Part shown: positions 26,042 through 34,015 of the stretch, piece after piece
Layout of the letters: every line of letters starts with the position of its first letter
Numbering within the stretch: position 1 is the stretch's first letter
Source of the DNA: UBA5862 sp002408105
GTDB taxonomy: Bacteria; Pseudomonadota; Gammaproteobacteria; Pseudomonadales; UBA5862
Assembly: GCA_034189125.1 (NCBI GenBank)
Contig: JAXHVB010000006.1
Span: forward strand, 4,296-68,295
Direction of reading: 5' to 3'
Length of the DNA: 64,000 nt
The notes under the pieces: generated by a model
The model's input: the letters and a program-made list of their open reading frames with translations, nothing else
What the model was told of the DNA's origin: nothing
The model's database searches: none
Position numbers and translations under genes: made by a program

Positions 26042-26533
26042 ATGGCAATCGAAATCGAACGCAAATTTCTGGTGGCTGGCCCGGTGCCCTGGGACGCGGC
26101 CCTTGAGGTCGTGGCGATAGAGCAGGGCTACCTGTGCGTCGAGGGCGACCGTGTGCTGCGTGTGCGTCGGGCGGGTCAGCGCGCCTGGCTGACCTTTAAA
26201 GCGGGTGGGATGGGGATTGCACGGCTCGAATACGAGTATGAGATACCCGTCGCTGACGCCCTTGAGATGCTCGCTCGGCTCTGTGTCCATCCACTGGTTG
26301 AGAAGGTGCGTCACCGGATAGCGCATGGCGGTCACCTGTGGGAGGTCGATCAGTTCCTTGGCACGAACCAGGGTCTGGTGGTTGCTGAGATCGAGCTGCA
26401 CGCGGAGGATGAGCCCTTCGATCGCCCTGACTGGCTGGGTGCTGAAGTCAGCCGCCTGCCCCGCTACAGCAATGCGGCACTTGCACGGCGCCCTTTCTCA
26501 GAATGGGATGCAGACGAGCGGGGTGTCGAGTGA
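26042..26533 (+). CDS. CYTH domain protein
   Basis: A 163-aa single-domain CYTH (triphosphate tunnel metalloenzyme) protein. The defining motif EIERKFL is at residues 4-10; RVLRVRRAG, WLTFKAGG, RLEYEYEIP, KVRHRI and VVAEIELHAEDE give the alternating charged strands of the tunnel. Bacterial members hydrolyse tripolyphosphate or related triphosphates. The stop overlaps the next gene's GTG start (GTGA), so the two are translationally coupled. Confidence 0.9.
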   Translation: MAIEIERKFLVAGPVPWDAALEVVAIEQGYLCVEGDRVLRVRRAGQRAWLTFKAGGMGIARLEYEYEIPVADALEMLARLCVHPLVEKVRHRIAHGGHLWEVDQFLGTNQGLVVAEIELHAEDEPFDRPDWLGAEVSRLPRYSNAALARRPFSEWDADERGVE

Positions 26534-27570
26534 AACCAGCCCAGTGCAGCGGGCGGCTCTGGGGGCTGGCGCCCTCGGCTCTGCTGTTGGCGGCCTGGGT
26601 GGGGGCGGCCTCGGCGGCCTTGCCCGTCCAACCCCTTGAACGCATTGCGTTCGGCTCCTGCAACCGCGCCGATCGACCACAACCGCTGTGGGCGCCGATT
26701 CTCGCGGTGCAGCCGGACTTGTGGATCTGGACTGGCGACATTATTTACGCGGACACCACTGACATGCAGCGCATGGCCGAGGGCTATGCGCGCCAGAAAG
26801 CCGAATCCGGATACGTGGCACTGCGCCGAACGGTACCCGTGATGGGCATCTGGGACGACCACGACTACGGCCGCAACGATGCCGGCGCCGAGTACCCGCA
26901 GAAAAAGCAGTCAGCGAAGCTGCTGCTGGACTTCCTCGACGAGCCCGAGGACAGCCCGCGGCGGCAACAGGAAGGCCTCTACACCGCTCGGGTGTTCGGA
27001 CCAACTGGGCGCCGCGTGCGCGTCCTATTGTTGGACACCCGGTACCACCGCGAGCCGCCGGGGGTCGGTGCCGATCCGCTGGGAACCGAGCAGTGGAACT
27101 GGCTGGCCCAGCAACTGGAGAGCGCAGCGCACGAGTTTGTGGTGCTGGTGTCGAGTATTCAGGTGTTGAATGAGGCGAATCCCTACGAAAGCTGGGGCCG
27201 CTACCCTCGCGCCCGCGCCAGGCTGCTGAAGATGATCGAGTCCTCGGCTGCGCTGGGCCTGGTGCTGGTGACTGGTGATCGGCATTTCGCCGAAATTGCC
27301 CGGTGGGGCAGCGCCCAGTTGCGCTACCCCCTGATCGAGGTGACCGCCAGCGGTCTGACCCACAGCTGGAAGGACTTTCCCGGAGAGCCCAACCCCTACC
27401 GCAGCGGGCCAGTGTATACCGGGCTCAATTTCGGCGTGCTTCGGTTTCAGTGGCAGGGGCAGGGTGTCGAGCTGGCGGTCGAGGTGCGCGACCGGTCCGG
27501 TGCCGCGGTGCACCAAGTGGCGCAGTGGTATCCATCAACTGGGCTGGAAAACGCCGATGCTAGTCGCTAG
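26530..27570 (+). CDS. PhoD-like alkaline phosphatase family protein
   Basis: A 346-aa secreted metallophosphatase-type protein, GTG start overlapping the CYTH stop. A signal peptide (about 24 aa, ending near GAASA) is followed by IAFGSCNRADRPQPLWAPIL and WIWTGDIIYADTTDM (first metal-binding Asp), MGIWDDHDYGRNDAG (Asp and His ligands) and LVTGDRHFAE (His ligand). Family members act as phosphodiesterases or phosphatases in the periplasm. The final 11 bases overlap the convergent gene downstream. Confidence 0.88.
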   Translation: MKPAQCSGRLWGLAPSALLLAAWVGAASAALPVQPLERIAFGSCNRADRPQPLWAPILAVQPDLWIWTGDIIYADTTDMQRMAEGYARQKAESGYVALRRTVPVMGIWDDHDYGRNDAGAEYPQKKQSAKLLLDFLDEPEDSPRRQQEGLYTARVFGPTGRRVRVLLLDTRYHREPPGVGADPLGTEQWNWLAQQLESAAHEFVVLVSSIQVLNEANPYESWGRYPRARARLLKMIESSAALGLVLVTGDRHFAEIARWGSAQLRYPLIEVTASGLTHSWKDFPGEPNPYRSGPVYTGLNFGVLRFQWQGQGVELAVEVRDRSGAAVHQVAQWYPSTGLENADASR

Positions 27571-28171
27571 CGGGGCGCAGATTCCAGGGCCGCAGGATGC
27601 CAATGGTGTGGTCGGCCGCGTCCGTGACAATGGCGCACTCAACACCGGCACAGATTTCTGCATGGCTGAGCCAGCGGGATTCGCCTTGAACCCCGGATGG
27701 GTGGGGGACGAATCCCAAGCGAATTCTGCGGTAGCGGATGTGGGGTGAATCGATCAGCCGGTCGTACCGCGAGGGGCGCCTGCGGTCCGGGTGTGAGAAG
27801 CCGCTGCCGACAAGATGAAACAGGCGGGGCTGGTTGCCCTGATCAGCAAGCGTGCGAGCGAGTTCAAACAGGAAATCGGGCGTGCTCATGTGGATCCAGG
27901 CAACCACCAGGTCGAACGGGCCATGCCGTTGACGCGCACGCTCCAGTTGCTGCCAGCGTGCAACCGGCTCGCGGTAGTCACAGCCCAGTGCATGGAGTGG
28001 GGCATGGCCTGCGCAGAACGCGTCGGCGCCGCGGGACAACACCGATACCGGCCCACCATTTTTAGCCAGCCAGCGGCTCACCCCCGCGAGCATCCCCGAC
28101 CCTCCGACCACCAGAGCGTGGCGGTGGCCGGGGCCGCTCGCGGGTGGCGGTTCTGGTGCAGTCGTTGACAT
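27560..28171 (-). CDS. short-chain dehydrogenase-like protein
   Basis: A 203-aa Rossmann-fold protein. The nucleotide-binding loop is ALVVGGSGMLAGVSRWLAKN near residue 19, and VLSRGA, DLVVAWIHM follow as in the SDR superfamily. The usual YxxxK catalytic pair is not clear, so enzymatic activity is uncertain. The start is ATG 28171; the frame is open further but that overlaps the glycosyltransferase. The end overlaps the PhoD-like gene by 11 bases. Confidence 0.7.
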   Translation of the reverse strand: MSTTAPEPPPASGPGHRHALVVGGSGMLAGVSRWLAKNGGPVSVLSRGADAFCAGHAPLHALGCDYREPVARWQQLERARQRHGPFDLVVAWIHMSTPDFLFELARTLADQGNQPRLFHLVGSGFSHPDRRRPSRYDRLIDSPHIRYRRIRLGFVPHPSGVQGESRWLSHAEICAGVECAIVTDAADHTIGILRPWNLRPASD

Positions 28172-28208
28172 GGGGGTGAGCCTAGCGCAGAGCTGCCACG
28201 GCGGCCAT

Positions 28209-29492
28209 TCAAGAGTTGACCACAGCAGGGAGCGACCCTTGCCGGGTTGGGCCCTGGCGCGGTTGCCCGTTCGGCGAGCGGCCGGCGCAGGCTGACTGAA
28301 CCAGGCCGAGGTTGCGCTGCAGTTGGGTCTCGGCACTGAACCGTTTGAGCACATGGCGTCGCCCAGCCTGGCCGAAGCTGCGCCAGCAGTGGGGATGGCT
28401 CGCCAGGTGCACCAAGTGCTCGACGAACTGGTCTGCATCGTCTTCCCCGCACAGCAGTCCGGTGTGTCCGTGCACCACAGCATCTGGTATTCCATTGTGC
28501 CTTGTGGTGATGACAGGCAAGCCGCTGGCAGCCGCCTCCAGAAAGCTGAGTCCGATCCCTTCGGTGTCTCCGTTCGGGGCGGTGCGGCAGTACTGCGTAT
28601 ACAGGTGGTGCTGGCGCAGCAAGCGAGGAATCTCCTCAGGGGGCTGTTGGCCGAGCAGTTGGACGACTGTGTCCACGCCGAGCTGTTGAGCCCGCGCAGC
28701 GCAGGCGCGGCGCAACTCGCCATCCCCCACCAAGGTCAGGTGAAGATCGAGGCGCGGCAGCAGGCGTTCGCGCGCACAAGCGAACGCCTCGATCAACTGC
28801 AGCGGGCACTTTTTTGCGGTCAGGCGCCCCACATGAATGAGGTCAACCCGCCGGCCATCGAAACGAAGCGTCGGGTCTTGATAGGAAAACCGGGACAGGT
28901 CAATGCCGGGAAAGTTCAAGTACAGCTTGGATTCGGGCGCCCCGATTTGGCGCAGGCGATCCAGCAGGTAATTGGAGGTGGCAACCAAAGCGTGTGCCTG
29001 GCGAAACAGCATGCGGTAGCGCGGAACCCAAGCCGGTCCGGACTGGTGCAGCAGCCGAGACAGGTCATAACCGTAAAAGTGTGCCACCACCGGGATGCCA
29101 AGGTGTGACGCCACCGGAGCGGCAAGGCAGCCATCTGGTCCGAAATGGGTGAACAGCACCCGTGGTTTGGTGCGCCGCAGTTCATGGTGCAGCCACTGGC
29201 GAAGCGCAGGCCACAGTGGCCGGTCTGTCTCCGAGAGGGATCCGGGCAGAGCGAACATTCGGGCGAGGGCCGAGTCGGATTGAAGCGACCCTGGAAGCCG
29301 GACCAGTGCTCGATCGTTGAAGGGCCGGGCCTGCTGGTGCATGCGCACCAGGCACAGCATCGTCTGGCGCAGTCCAGCTTGCTCCAGCCTCATGAGCGGA
29401 TCATAGATAAAGGTTTCTGAACACAGGGCAAACAAGCGGCGAAAGTGAGCAACATCAACGGTGGTGGGTGCGGCGCTGGGTTGGTCCGGCAT
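28209..29492 (-). CDS. GT4-type glycosyltransferase
   Basis: A 427-aa GT-B fold glycosyltransferase of the GT4 family. The N-terminal half holds ALCSETFIYDPLMRLEQAGL and LFTHFGPDGCLAAP; the C-terminal half begins DLIHVGRLTAKKCPLQLIEA and carries EGIGLSFLEAAASGLPVITT with the EX7E-type glutamates, then HNGIPDAVVHGHTG. Such enzymes build exopolysaccharide or LPS. Start chosen at ATG 29492; no good Shine-Dalgarno is visible. Linked EPS genes are absent, so the glycan is unknown. Confidence 0.88.
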   Translation of the reverse strand: MPDQPSAAPTTVDVAHFRRLFALCSETFIYDPLMRLEQAGLRQTMLCLVRMHQQARPFNDRALVRLPGSLQSDSALARMFALPGSLSETDRPLWPALRQWLHHELRRTKPRVLFTHFGPDGCLAAPVASHLGIPVVAHFYGYDLSRLLHQSGPAWVPRYRMLFRQAHALVATSNYLLDRLRQIGAPESKLYLNFPGIDLSRFSYQDPTLRFDGRRVDLIHVGRLTAKKCPLQLIEAFACARERLLPRLDLHLTLVGDGELRRACAARAQQLGVDTVVQLLGQQPPEEIPRLLRQHHLYTQYCRTAPNGDTEGIGLSFLEAAASGLPVITTRHNGIPDAVVHGHTGLLCGEDDADQFVEHLVHLASHPHCWRSFGQAGRRHVLKRFSAETQLQRNLGLVQSACAGRSPNGQPRQGPTRQGSLPAVVNS

Positions 29493-29626
29493 TGGGTGGT
29501 CCAGGTCGGTGTACGAAAGAGGTTGCGGTCTGCAGGTCTCAACCGTATGACACCGCCTTGTGGTCATGGTGCGGCTCCGGCGGCTGGCCCTGGGGTACAC
29601 TGGCAGGCAGTCGCCGGGAGGAAGCC

Positions 29627-30070
29627 ATGAGCCACAGCCTGAACATCGTTTGCCCTGCTTGCGACACCGTAAACCGCGTGCCCGACACCCGCTTGGGAGA
29701 CTGGCCGGTGTGTGGACGGTGCAAACAGGGTCTGCTAGCTGGACGGCCAGTGGAGCTGACCGACCACAACTTCGCGACCCAGGTGGGCCGCTCAGATTTG
29801 CCGGTTTTGCTCGACTGCTGGGCCGACTGGTGCGGGCCCTGCAAAATGATGGCACCGGTGTTTGAGTCCGCGGCGGAGGCTTGGGCGACCCAGGTGCGTT
29901 TTGCCAAGCTCAACACCGAAGTCGCGCAAGCGAGTGCAGCGCGGTTGGGCATACGCAGCATTCCGACGCTGATCTTGTTCCGTGGGGCAAAGGAGGTGGC
30001 GCGCCAGACGGGTGCGCTGGATCGCTCGCGGCTCGACGCTTGGCTGCGCGAGGCCCTGTCAGGCAGCTAG
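29627..30070 (+). CDS. trxC: thioredoxin 2
   Basis: Cytoplasmic disulfide reductase of 147 aa. An N-terminal zinc-binding region (Cys9, Cys12, Cys29, Cys32; CPAC and CGRC) distinguishes it from thioredoxin 1. The active site is WADWCGPCKMM with Cys69 and Cys72, and the cis-proline is in SIPTLILF. ATG 29627 is preceded by GGAGGA at 4-5 bases. Its TAG stop and that of convergent rimO share the palindrome CTAG at 30067-30070. Confidence 0.97.
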   Translation: MSHSLNIVCPACDTVNRVPDTRLGDWPVCGRCKQGLLAGRPVELTDHNFATQVGRSDLPVLLDCWADWCGPCKMMAPVFESAAEAWATQVRFAKLNTEVAQASAARLGIRSIPTLILFRGAKEVARQTGALDRSRLDAWLREALSGS

Positions 30071-31407
30071 GCGGGCGCAGCCTGGGTCGCTAGCTCCCCA
30101 TGCAGGTCGTAGGCATCGGCGGTGGTTACACGCACCATGATTCTTTCGCCGGGCGCGAACTGGTGGCCAGGCGGCAGGTTGACGTACACCAGCCCATCAA
30201 TTTCCGGAGCGTCACCGCGGCTGCGCCCGAGCGCCACCCCGTCTTCGATTCCATCCACGATCACCTGCTGCACCGTGCCTACCTTGCGTGCCAAGCGTGC
30301 GGTACTGATTTCAGCCTGGTGGGCCATCAGCCGCTCGAAGCGGTCCTGCTTGGTCGCTTCATCGACAGGGTTCGGCAGGGCATTGGCGGCTGCCCCCTCC
30401 ACCGGCGAGTATTGAAAGCACCCGACTCGGTCAATCTGTGCTTCCGAGAGAAAATCCAGCAGGTCTTGGAATTCGGCTTCGGTCTCTCCCGGGTAGCCGA
30501 CGATGAACGTGCTGCGAAGGGTCAAATCTGGACAGATGTCACGCCAGGCTCGAATGCGGTCGAGGGTGTTTTCGGCCGCGGCGGGGCGGCGCATGCGTTT
30601 TAAGACGCTGGGGCTGCCGTGTTGGAAGGGGATGTCGAGGTAGGGCAAGACATGGCCTGATTCCATCAACGGAATTACAGCATCAACGTGCGGGTATGGA
30701 TACACATAGTGAAGCCGGACCCACACGCCCAACTCGCCCAGGGCCTGACAAAGCTCCAGCATGCGTGTTTTCAATGGCCTGCCGCGCCAGAAGCCGGTGC
30801 GGTACTTAAGGTCCAGTCCGTACGCACTGGTGTCTTGGGAAATCACCAGGAGTTCTTGCACGCCGGCTTCGACCAGGCCTTCGGCTTCTTGTAGCACTTC
30901 TCCGATGGGCCGACTCGCCAAGTCCCCCCGCAGCGACGGGATGATGCAGAAGCGGCACCGATGGTTACAGCCTTCGGAGATTTTCAGGTAGGCGTAGTGC
31001 CTTGGTGTCAGCTTGATTCCCTGGGGCGGAACCAGGTTTGTAAAGGGGTCGTGTGTAGTGTCGATCGGGAGGTGTTCATGAACCGACCCCACGACGGCTT
31101 CATACGCCTGGGGGCCAGTTACAGCGAGCACCTGGGGGTGGACGCGTTCGATTTCACTGGGGTCCTGTCCCATGCAGCCGGTGACGATCACCCGGCCGTT
31201 TTCGGCCAATGCCTCCCCGATTGCCTCCAGAGACTCCTGCTTGGCGGCGTCGATGAACCCACAGGTGTTCACCACAACAACCCCGGCCTCGGAGTAGTTA
31301 CCGACCACCTCGTACCCATCGATGCGCAACTGGGTGAGGATGCGTTCCGAGTCCACCAGGGCTTTGGGGCAGCCGAGGCTGACGAATCCGACTTTGGGTG
31401 CAGTCAT
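30067..31407 (-). CDS. rimO: ribosomal protein S12 methylthiotransferase
   Basis: Radical-SAM enzyme adding a methylthio group to Asp89 of ribosomal protein S12. Length 446 aa. The N-terminal UPF0004 cluster cysteines are Cys13, Cys49 and Cys78; the radical-SAM triplet is Cys147, Cys151 and Cys154 in GCNHRCRFCIIPSLRG, the ending SLRG distinguishing RimO from MiaB. A TRAM domain closes the protein (ARKVGTVQQVIVDG onwards). It is 66 bases downstream of lon. Confidence 0.97.
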   Translation of the reverse strand: MTAPKVGFVSLGCPKALVDSERILTQLRIDGYEVVGNYSEAGVVVVNTCGFIDAAKQESLEAIGEALAENGRVIVTGCMGQDPSEIERVHPQVLAVTGPQAYEAVVGSVHEHLPIDTTHDPFTNLVPPQGIKLTPRHYAYLKISEGCNHRCRFCIIPSLRGDLASRPIGEVLQEAEGLVEAGVQELLVISQDTSAYGLDLKYRTGFWRGRPLKTRMLELCQALGELGVWVRLHYVYPYPHVDAVIPLMESGHVLPYLDIPFQHGSPSVLKRMRRPAAAENTLDRIRAWRDICPDLTLRSTFIVGYPGETEAEFQDLLDFLSEAQIDRVGCFQYSPVEGAAANALPNPVDEATKQDRFERLMAHQAEISTARLARKVGTVQQVIVDGIEDGVALGRSRGDAPEIDGLVYVNLPPGHQFAPGERIMVRVTTADAYDLHGELATQAAPA

Positions 31408-31447
31408 GGTTCAGGCGGGAGTTCCGAGGGACCTGGACAAGGCGCGC

Positions 31448-31453
31448 AGTATA
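31448..31453 (-). promoter_or_regulatory. candidate -10 box for rimO
   Basis: TATACT on the minus strand, followed by a GC-rich GCGCGCC, lies 41 bases before the rimO ATG. The region 17 bases upstream (TAAGAA) is a poor -35, so the assignment is weak. Confidence 0.3.
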
Positions 31454-31473
31454 CCCGAGTGCCCCCCTGCTTC

Positions 31474-33900
31474 TTAGGGTGAGGCGAAGACGATCTGGGC
31501 CACCTCTGGATAGCGGTTGACGAAGTGGGCCGTGAGCCCCTCGCGCAGGTGTTCTGGGAGTTCATCGAAGTCGCGTTTGTTGGCATCGGGCAGGATGACC
31601 TCGCCAATGCCGGCGCGGCGGGCAGCGATCACCTTCTCGCGAATGCCCCCAACAGGTAAAACCTGCCCGGTCAGGGTCAACTCTCCCGTCATTGCCAACG
31701 GGCGGTCGACCCGCGTGCTGCGTGCCAGTGACAGCAACGCGGTGGCCATGGTGATGCCTGCGCTGGGTCCGTCTTTTGGGGTCGCGCCCTCCGGCACGTG
31801 CAAATGGATAAAGGCGTCCTCGAAATAGCGCGGGTCAAGGCTGAGTTGCGCGGCCTGAGCGTCCACGTAGCTGTACGCAATGGCTGCGGACTCCTGCATC
31901 ACTTCGCCGAGCTTGCCGGTGAGCTTGAACCCGCGGCCGCGGGCATGCACGCGCGCGGCTTCCACCGGCAGGGTGGCCCCACCCATGGCGGTCCATGCGA
32001 GCCCAGTGATCACCCCCACCTCGCGTTGCGGCTTGTCTTTGCGAAACAGTGGAGCGCCGAGGTAGGTTTCGACATCCTTGATGCCGACACGCACCTGGGT
32101 GGTGGCACCTTCGAGGAGCTGAACCACCGCTTTGCGGACGATTCTGCCAAGCTGTTTTTCGAGATTGCGCACACCAGCTTCACGGGCGTATCCCTCGATG
32201 AGGTGTTTGAGCGCGGCATCGGTGATCTTGCACTGGCCGGATTTGAGCCCCGCGCGCTTGAGTTGTTTGGGCCACAGGTGGTGTTTGGCGATGGCGAGCT
32301 TCTCGTCAGTGATGTAGCCAGCCAAACGAATGCTTTCCATGCGGTCCAACAAGGGGCCCGGAATGGTGTCCAGTTGGTTCGCGGTACAGACAAACAGCAC
32401 TTTCGAAAGGTCGAGCCGCAAATCGAGGTAGTGGTCCAGAAACTGGTGATTTTGTTCCGGATCGAGCACCTCCAGCAGCGCGGACGCAGGGTCGCCCTGA
32501 TAGGAGGCACCGATTTTGTCGATTTCATCGAGCATGATCACCGGGTTCTCGACCTCCACCTCCTTGAGGGCCTGCACCAGCTTTCCGGGCATGGCCCCGA
32601 TGTAGGTGCGCCTGTGGCCCTTGATTTCGGCCTCATCGCGCATCCCACCCAGGCTGAACCGATAGAACTTGCGCCCGAGGGCATCGGCAATCGACTGGCC
32701 GATCGAGGTCTTGCCCACCCCAGGCGGGCCGACCAGCAGCAGGATCGACCCGGCAATTTCGCCTTTGTAGGCTCCCACAGCGAGGAACTCGAGGATTCTG
32801 TCCTTGACGTCCTCTAAACCGTCGTGGTGCCGGTCGAGAACCTGACGCGCCTCATGCAGGTCGAAGCTGTCGTCGGTGTGCACCCCCCATGGCACCGAGG
32901 TCACCCAATCCAGGTAGTTGCGGGTCACGCCGTATTCCGGGGAGCCGGTCTCCAGCATGGCGAGCTTTTTCATTTCGTCTTCGATGCGCTGTTGCGCGTG
33001 GACGGGTACGTCGAGGCCCTTGAGCCGCTGTTCGAAGCCCTCGATGTCGGCAGTGCGGTCGTCCTTGGCGAGGCCAAGCTCCTGCTGAATCACCTTGAGT
33101 TGTTCACGCAGAAAAAATTCCCGCTGGTGCTCACCGACCTTGCGGTTGACCTCCTCGCGGATTTCACCCTGCAATCGCGCCACCTGCAGTTCTTTGTGCA
33201 GCAGGGTCAGTACCCGTTCCATGCGGCGCAACAGGTGGACGGTTTCGAGCACCTCCTGGAGATCGCCGGCCTCAGCGGTGGTGATCGCTGCCGCGAAGTC
33301 GGTCAGTGGCGACGGTTGGTTGGGGCTAAACCGCTTGAGGTAGTGCTTGAGCTCTTCTCCATACAGGGGGTTGAGGGGCAACAGCTCCTTGATGGCGTCA
33401 ATGATTGCCATCGCGTAGGCGCGAATTTCGTCGGTCGCCTCATCGTCAGTGTCCTGGGGGTATTCAACCTGCACCAAGTAGGGTGGCTCTTTGCTGATCC
33501 AACGCTTGATGCGAAAGCGGCGCAGTCCCTGGGCGATGAACTGCAGGTGTTCGTCGTCCTTCTGCAGGTGGTGGATGCGCACCGCGCAGCCGAACTCGGG
33601 CAGCGTGGTGGTCGGGTCACTGGCACCTGGTTGAAAGTCCGGGTCCCAGATGAGCCCGCACACGTGGTGCTCGGTCTTGGCCAGGCGGCGAAAGGTGCGG
33701 GCCCATGGGGTTTCATCGACGATCACTGGTTGGACCTGGGCCGGCAGGAAGGGGCGGTTGCCGACCTGGATCAGGTAGATCTTGTCGGGCAGGGCCTGGT
33801 CGGGCAGTGCCAGCGCGTTGGGCTGGGGCTCGGTGGCATCCGACCCATTCTGTTCGGAGATCACTTCGTTCGGTTGTTCGAACTCGTCTGCTTCGGTCAT
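31474..33900 (-). CDS. lon: Lon protease
   Basis: ATP-dependent serine protease degrading misfolded and regulatory proteins. The 808-aa LonA has an N-terminal substrate domain from PDKIYLIQVGNRPFLPAQV, the coiled middle including EQLKVIQQELGLAKDD, Walker A GPPGVGKTS, Walker B VIMLDEIDKIG and the proteolytic dyad Ser713 (PKDGPSAGIT) and Lys756 (GIREKVIAA), 43 residues apart as in E. coli. The upstream end of recD contains a sigma32-like promoter (33990-34015). Confidence 0.98.
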   Translation of the reverse strand: MTEADEFEQPNEVISEQNGSDATEPQPNALALPDQALPDKIYLIQVGNRPFLPAQVQPVIVDETPWARTFRRLAKTEHHVCGLIWDPDFQPGASDPTTTLPEFGCAVRIHHLQKDDEHLQFIAQGLRRFRIKRWISKEPPYLVQVEYPQDTDDEATDEIRAYAMAIIDAIKELLPLNPLYGEELKHYLKRFSPNQPSPLTDFAAAITTAEAGDLQEVLETVHLLRRMERVLTLLHKELQVARLQGEIREEVNRKVGEHQREFFLREQLKVIQQELGLAKDDRTADIEGFEQRLKGLDVPVHAQQRIEDEMKKLAMLETGSPEYGVTRNYLDWVTSVPWGVHTDDSFDLHEARQVLDRHHDGLEDVKDRILEFLAVGAYKGEIAGSILLLVGPPGVGKTSIGQSIADALGRKFYRFSLGGMRDEAEIKGHRRTYIGAMPGKLVQALKEVEVENPVIMLDEIDKIGASYQGDPASALLEVLDPEQNHQFLDHYLDLRLDLSKVLFVCTANQLDTIPGPLLDRMESIRLAGYITDEKLAIAKHHLWPKQLKRAGLKSGQCKITDAALKHLIEGYAREAGVRNLEKQLGRIVRKAVVQLLEGATTQVRVGIKDVETYLGAPLFRKDKPQREVGVITGLAWTAMGGATLPVEAARVHARGRGFKLTGKLGEVMQESAAIAYSYVDAQAAQLSLDPRYFEDAFIHLHVPEGATPKDGPSAGITMATALLSLARSTRVDRPLAMTGELTLTGQVLPVGGIREKVIAARRAGIGEVILPDANKRDFDELPEHLREGLTAHFVNRYPEVAQIVFASP

Positions 33901-33989
33901 CAGTTCTGCCTTGTTGGTTCGACATCGGCGTGCCCAGGCGTCGCCGGAATCGGGTCGGAACGGCGGGTACAGGGCTTCGACTCAGGATC

Positions 33990-34015
33990 ATGGGGGTCAG
34001 GCGGCCTGGTTCAAT
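33990..34015 (-). promoter_or_regulatory. sigma32-like promoter before lon
   Basis: On the minus strand ATTGAAC (34009-34015) and CCCCAT (33990-33995) are separated by 13 bases, resembling the heat-shock pattern CTTGAAA/CCCCATNT. Lon is a classic heat-shock gene. The element overlaps the last codons of recD and would give a leader of about 80 bases. Confidence 0.45.

Noticed and set aside
29493..29855. Extension of the glycosyltransferase frame upstream of ATG 29492
   Set aside because: It is antisense to trxC and the added sequence is not similar to GT4 N-termini.
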